From JAYUJH01 sp043765375 (GTDB taxonomy: Bacteria; Pseudomonadota; Alphaproteobacteria; Rickettsiales; UBA998): a stretch of 16,407 nucleotides of DNA. The stretch is taken from the NCBI GenBank assembly GCA_043765375.1, contig JAYUJH010000034.1:1-16407 (forward strand), in the 5' to 3' direction. Of this stretch, positions 12,598 through 16,407 are shown one piece after another. How positions within the stretch are numbered: position 1 is the first letter of the stretch; every line of letters begins with the position of its first letter. The notes beneath the pieces were generated by a model that made no database searches, was not told the origin of the DNA, and was given only the letters and a program-made list of their open reading frames with translations. The position numbers and the translations under genes were made by a program.

Positions 12598-14103
12598 TCA
12601 CTTTTTAGGCAATAAATATCCCGTCACAGAAATATCATCATTTATGATCTCTTTCAAAGCTGCCTTGATTTGCCCCTGATTAATTTTTGCAATATTAGTT
12701 GGATAATCATTGAACCATGAAATTGGTAGCTCCACCATATGCAATGTGGCAAGCAAAAAACTCATTCCTTGAAGGTTATCTTGGGCGTAAATTGTCTGCG
12801 CCTTTGCCTGATTTTTGGCTCGTTGCAATGCTCGCTCATCAATTTCAGCCGCCAAAAAAGCATTTATTTCAGCCGTTAATGCGGTTTGCAATTGAGGCAA
12901 ATCAACCCCATCACGTGGAATTGCGGTGATGTTAAAGCTAGAATCTCCCAGCGAAAATGGATAATATGAGATATTAATATTGCTTGCTAATTTCTGTTGC
13001 TTCACCAATTTTTGATATAAAACCCCAGTGCGCTCATTTCCTAGCAATTCCTCCGCTAGCAACAATGAATAAACCAGCTCATGCGATGAAGAGGTGGCAA
13101 ATGCCTTAGAAAATGCCTTAGAAAATGCCTTAGAAAATGAAGGAGCGAGATAACTAACCACCATTTTAGGTTGTGAAACATTTACATTGCGCATCAGCAA
13201 TAAATCCTTAGTGTTGCGAGGTGGATCCTTCACCCAATTTCGTTGATTTTTTGCTCCAGCTTGCCATGAACCATAATATTTTTGTGCCAATTTCTGTGCC
13301 TTATCCGCATCAATATCACCAACTAGCAGCAAAGTCGCATTAGTTGGATTATAATATTGCTTAAAAAATGCACTCGCCTGCGCCTCTCCAAGCTGTTGCA
13401 TTTCATGCTCCCACCCAATTATCGGCGTGCCATAAGGGTGGTGGCGAAACATTGCGGCCTCCATCGCTTCGCCAAGCAATGCACTCGGGTTATTATCAGT
13501 GCGCATACGGCGTTCTTCAATAATCACCTCTTTTTCTTTGGCATAAGCGGTTTTGCTTGGTGCATAATTTTGCATTCTATCCGCTTCCAACTCCATGATT
13601 TTTGGCAAATATTTTGGCGCAATTGTGACATAATATCCAGTTATATCAGATGTGGTGAAGGCGTTATGTTCTCCGCCAAGCCCATCAATGATGCGGCTAT
13701 AATCACCTTCAGCCACTAATTTTGTTCCCTTAAATAACAAATGTTCAAGGTAATGTGCAACGCCAGAACTGCCTAATTTGTCATCGGCTGCCCCTGCATT
13801 AATCAGCAACATGTGAGTTACTGCGCTAGCATTTGGTTGAGGCACAACAACGATTTGCAGACCATTTTTCAGGTTAAATTGCTCGGATATAATCGGTTTT
13901 GCTGGTGTTTTTGCCTTGATTTTCTCACCTATATTAGCATTAGAATTGGCTTTTGCGTTTGCGCCATAATTCTGTGCATTCGCACTATTATTTTGTGCAT
14001 TTGCACTATTATTTTGTGCATTCGCACTGGCATTTGGCGTGTGTGATGCGAATGTTAACATCAAAATCATATAAAATAATAGCGATATAATAATATTTTT
14101 CAT
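12598..14103 (-). CDS. M16-family (pitrilysin-type) zinc peptidase, secreted
   Basis: Periplasmic metallopeptidase of the insulinase/processing-peptidase family; bacterial members often occur in pairs and degrade peptides. It is 501 residues. A signal peptide (MKNIIISLLFYMILMLTFAS, then residues to about 27 ending ASA) is followed by a low-complexity Asn/Ala/Gln linker (27-57) built from NSANAQN repeats. The inverted zinc site HYLEH has His117, Glu120 and His121. The third ligand is Glu197 in AKEKEVIIEERRM. The downstream domain includes YYNPTNATLLLVGDID and a C-terminal half ending VTGYLLPKK. The FSKA tetrapeptide is triplicated near the domain boundary. It looks complete and catalytically competent. 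No paired M16 gene lies in the window, so a partner is absent or distant. Confidence 0.92.
   Translation of the reverse strand: MKNIIISLLFYMILMLTFASHTPNASANAQNNSANAQNNSANAQNYGANAKANSNANIGEKIKAKTPAKPIISEQFNLKNGLQIVVVPQPNASAVTHMLLINAGAADDKLGSSGVAHYLEHLLFKGTKLVAEGDYSRIIDGLGGEHNAFTTSDITGYYVTIAPKYLPKIMELEADRMQNYAPSKTAYAKEKEVIIEERRMRTDNNPSALLGEAMEAAMFRHHPYGTPIIGWEHEMQQLGEAQASAFFKQYYNPTNATLLLVGDIDADKAQKLAQKYYGSWQAGAKNQRNWVKDPPRNTKDLLLMRNVNVSQPKMVVSYLAPSFSKAFSKAFSKAFATSSSHELVYSLLLAEELLGNERTGVLYQKLVKQQKLASNINISYYPFSLGDSSFNITAIPRDGVDLPQLQTALTAEINAFLAAEIDERALQRAKNQAKAQTIYAQDNLQGMSFLLATLHMVELPISWFNDYPTNIAKINQGQIKAALKEIINDDISVTGYLLPKK
13099..13134. repeat. 12-bp in-frame tandem repeat inside the M16 gene
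   Basis: AAATGCCTTAGA occurs three times without mismatch and encodes a repeated FSKA on the minus strand. It lies in a probable loop, so the length change keeps the frame. Confidence 0.85.
13961..14023. repeat. 21-bp in-frame tandem repeat in the M16 linker
   Basis: Two perfect units of 21 bp (13982-14002, 14003-14023; GCACTATTATTTTGTGCATT plus one base) and one diverged unit before them encode the NSANAQN heptads after the signal peptide. Confidence 0.8.
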
Positions 14104-14389
14104 AACAAATTATATATCGCTTTTTGTGCAAAAACACTAGTGATAAATTATGATTAAAAATGCTTGCCAATTCGTTGGTAATATGACAAAAAGATTGGAT
14201 ATGTTGCGTAAATATATTATTTAGATTTTATGTTCAAGTTCATTGCTTGAATGCGTCACCTAAATTAATTTATGCGAAACATTTTTTTGAGTTTCAAACC
14301 TCATTAAGTTCTAAGACTGTCAATTGGCAGAGCTTTTCAAGTAACAGATTTTACAATTGAAAAGTTTATTGGTAACATATTTTAATTAT

Positions 14390-14464
14390 GCCGTTGTAGC
14401 TCAGTGGTAGAGTACGTCATTGGTAATGACGGGGTCGGGAGTTCAATTCTCCCCAGCGGCACCA
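14390..14464 (+). tRNA. tRNA-Thr, anticodon GGT
   Basis: The acceptor arms GCCGTTG/CAGCGGC pair over 7 bp with one G-U, followed by A and an encoded CCA. The D arm is GCTC/GAGT. The anticodon arm CGTCA-TTGGTAA-TGACG carries anticodon GGT, which reads threonine ACC/ACU codons. The T arm is GGGAG-TTCAATT-CTCCC. All arms fit the standard cloverleaf. The flanks (14104-14389 and 14465-14705) hold no gene I can support. An 8-bp inverted repeat (CTTTTCAA/TTGAAAAG, 14333-14364) lies just upstream. Confidence 0.95.
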
Positions 14465-14611
14465 TATATTTCAATAGGTTAGCGCATAATGCTATTATAG
14501 TATTTTTACCCGTTGCTACTCGGTTGCTACTTTGCGAATGAAATATTATATAATTTGTGCTTGTGATGCGTTAGTCTGATTAACCGTAAAAAAATCAAAA
14601 AGCCACCTCCT

Positions 14612-14644
14612 GCTAACGCTAATTGCGCTAATTATGCTAATAAT
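14612..14644. repeat. 9-bp imperfect tandem repeat
   Basis: GCTAATTGC, GCTAATTAT and GCTAATAAT in a row, preceded by a partial GCTAAC, in the gap between tRNA-Thr and the helicase-nuclease gene. Confidence 0.55.
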
Positions 14645-14705
14645 TAATGAATAGTGCGTCAATATATATTTTCATCAGTAATATTAATAGGTAATATTAA
14701 AAATA

Positions 14706-16407
14706 TCAGTTTTCGTTCAAAATTTTTGGTATTTCATTTTTCCAACTATCTTCCATGACCATGTGAAAAGAAAGTTCATGCTGATTGCCTAAAATATTAA
14801 AATTACCTATGGTTTTAACATCACCTTTCATATAGCTATTCAATAGTTCAAACAACGCCTTTTTATATTCAGTATCCTGATTGCCATCAAGATGCATTCC
14901 TTTTGCCTCAATAAAGCGAAAAGTATGACTGCCGTTTGCATCATTTTCAATTTTTACTAAAAAATCAGGATATATTCTCCCTTTCTTCCAGCCTTGCAAC
15001 GCATATTCACTGCCCCGCACTGCCAAACGATGCCACCATTCCACAGTTTTTCTACCATTAATAAAACCTGCAATATTTTCTTCTGGGTCATTAAATTGTG
15101 ATGCAAATTGCGGAAATATGCTTTTATCATATTTGATGGAAGGTTGTTCATTAAAATCGTTTGTTACATATTTATCTTCTGGAAACTCCCAATTAAAATC
15201 ACTATATGGTGCTGTTAATAATTTGAGAAAAATCTTGCCGCCTTCAAGTTTAGTTCTAAATAAATCTTCTGAATGATTTGCCGTCCATTTTACAAAATCT
15301 TTCTTCATATCTTCAATAATTTCAATAGCATTTGCGGCAATTTTTTCATCGCTATGCCCTGCACCACGCAACGCATTTATAGTGTTAATAATCACATCAC
15401 AAGCCAAATAAGCATTAGGAAATATTGAGGTAAATTGACTAACCATAAGCGATATATTTAGCTCATAAAAATGATATTCTGATTGTTTGCCACTAAAAAG
15501 TGGCAATGTTTTACCATTTTCTATATCAATTTTTGCAGCTCGTGAGGATTCATCTTTATCAATCAGCACAAGGGCGGCTTTTGCATCATAACTATAAGTC
15601 TGCCAATCTATATCAGATAAAATATGTTGATAATAATCAAATGGCTGCACTTTACCTTCATCATTCACCGCATTTAATTTAGGTAAAAATATCTTCTGCT
15701 CTGTAAAATGATTTCGTTTTATATTTATTTTATCCTTCGCATTGCCATTTTCTGCATTTGAATCTTGAGGCACAATGCTGCCCGCAATATCTTCTAACCC
15801 TTGTTCTTCTAAGCCTTTTTTAATGCTTTCAACCGCTTTTTGCACATCTTCTTCTACACAAAACACATAACATTGATTAAGCGAATCTGTTTTGGTGCGC
15901 CTTGCATAAGGTTGCCTTAGAACACGCCCCACAAGTTGGGTTAAAGCAACATCGCTGCGAGCATTGGTAAGAATAGCCAACACATAAGCAAAAGGGCAAT
16001 CCCACCCTTCTTTTAGCGCATCTTTGGTTATGATGTAACGCACCGCACAATCATTCCGCAATAAATCCGTATCGCCTAATTCATCTGTATCAGATAATTT
16101 GATGCGTATTTCCCCTTCCGCAACTTGCAGATTTTTCATGAGATATTCTTTAATTGCCTGCACATGCTCAAATGTATCATTTTTCTTTCTTGGTTCTGCT
16201 TTAATAACCATGATAGGGCGAATATAATCACCGTAAAGCATTTCATTTTGAACAGCGTCTTGCTCTAACTCATGTAACTTTGCATGTGCTTGGTTCAGTG
16301 CATGTTGCCAATTCTGCCCGCTAAAGGCTTTAAGATTAATAGGCAATTTAATCATTTGTTCATGTTTCAAATCATCTCCACCCACATTAACAAGCAAATT
16401 GCTATAA
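14706..16407 (-). CDS. Restriction-type SF2 helicase-nuclease (Type III Res-like), N-terminus outside window
   Basis: The C-terminal ~565 residues of a DEAD/DEAH helicase fused to a PD-(D/E)xK nuclease, as in Type III and related restriction subunits. The frame is open to the right edge; the TTG at 16397 is only the first possible start and the protein continues beyond. Visible: GDDLKHEQMIKLPINL, motif V DALKEGWDCPFAYVLAILT, and motif VI LTQLVGRVLRQPYARRT. A roughly 300-residue helical region follows, then the nuclease signature GRIYPDFLVK...FRFIEAKGMH (Asp, Glu, Lys present). It differs clearly from the Res at 8143-11124: motif VI is GRVLR rather than GRGLR, and the nuclease block is YPDF/EAKG rather than YNPDW/ETKG. 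It therefore belongs to another subfamily and another system, whose remaining genes should lie to the right. Confidence 0.85.
   Translation of the reverse strand, partial: YSNLLVNVGGDDLKHEQMIKLPINLKAFSGQNWQHALNQAHAKLHELEQDAVQNEMLYGDYIRPIMVIKAEPRKKNDTFEHVQAIKEYLMKNLQVAEGEIRIKLSDTDELGDTDLLRNDCAVRYIITKDALKEGWDCPFAYVLAILTNARSDVALTQLVGRVLRQPYARRTKTDSLNQCYVFCVEEDVQKAVESIKKGLEEQGLEDIAGSIVPQDSNAENGNAKDKINIKRNHFTEQKIFLPKLNAVNDEGKVQPFDYYQHILSDIDWQTYSYDAKAALVLIDKDESSRAAKIDIENGKTLPLFSGKQSEYHFYELNISLMVSQFTSIFPNAYLACDVIINTINALRGAGHSDEKIAANAIEIIEDMKKDFVKWTANHSEDLFRTKLEGGKIFLKLLTAPYSDFNWEFPEDKYVTNDFNEQPSIKYDKSIFPQFASQFNDPEENIAGFINGRKTVEWWHRLAVRGSEYALQGWKKGRIYPDFLVKIENDANGSHTFRFIEAKGMHLDGNQDTEYKKALFELLNSYMKGDVKTIGNFNILGNQHELSFHMVMEDSWKNEIPKILNEN

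Noticed and set aside
13357..13719. Plus-strand ORF of 120 codons inside the M16 gene
   Set aside because: It is antisense to the HxxEH catalytic region of a convincing peptidase, with Cys/His/Leu-rich shadow composition.
14333..14364. Inverted repeat CTTTTCAA/TTGAAAAG upstream of tRNA-Thr as a terminator or IS end
   Set aside because: The loop is 16 bases, the stem is AT-rich, and no partner repeat or T run supports either role.
14466..14570. Minus-strand open stretch through the tRNA gene and its flank (SSNRVATG..., then GRIELPTP) that might be an integrase C-terminus
   Set aside because: The GRIELPTP part is the well-known spurious translation of a tRNA gene, and the rest is under 30 codons with a stop just upstream and no integrase catalytic motif.

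Overview
The window is AT-rich DNA that looks like the chromosome of an alphaproteobacterium. This is an inference from protein style: a COG3380-type FAD oxidoreductase, CysQ, TrpC and a periplasmic M16 peptidase. TGA works as a stop codon in several overlapping or well-delimited genes. Housekeeping genes are interspersed with phage-type lysis genes, restriction genes, dead insertion sequences and many short repeats, so this is an accessory, actively rearranging region.

Layout. (1) 1-1020: a phage-like lysis cassette. It has the C-terminal part of an M15 peptidase/endolysin with two hydrophobic C-terminal segments, an i-spanin-like protein overlapping it by 4 bases, and a probable o-spanin-like ORF overlapping that in the +1 frame. 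(2) 1049-1926, minus: one membrane-protein gene split into two frames at a run of eight C. (3) 2166-5863: a FAS1-domain protein with a good terminator, a renalase-like FAD oxidoreductase, CysQ and TrpC. The convergent oxidoreductase/cysQ gap holds a 16-bp tandem repeat and a short palindrome. (4) 6002-11124: a Type III restriction-modification operon made of a small coiled-coil protein, Mod and Res. Mod carries an in-frame TGA about 60 codons before its natural end; Res looks intact. (5) 11262-12575: a fragment of an IS5-like transposase interrupted by a decayed IS1-family element (about 1.1 kb, with inverted repeats and an 8-bp candidate target duplication). That element is itself split by four palindromic miniature elements of 62-66 bp (one enlarged to 110 bp by tandem duplication), three of which share TATAGT ends. 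(6) 12598-14103, minus: a secreted M16 zinc peptidase. (7) 14390-14464: tRNA-Thr(GGT). (8) 14706 to the right edge, minus: the C-terminal part of a second, different restriction-type helicase-nuclease.

How the parts fit. The two restriction genes flank the IS graveyard, the M16 gene and the tRNA, which resembles a defence or integration hotspot. The Mod nonsense codon next to an apparently intact Res would be dangerous to the cell if it abolished methylation. Either truncated Mod is active, the stop is read through, or Res is silent. The most novel-looking structure is the family of miniature palindromes with TATAGT ends inside the dead IS1 element.
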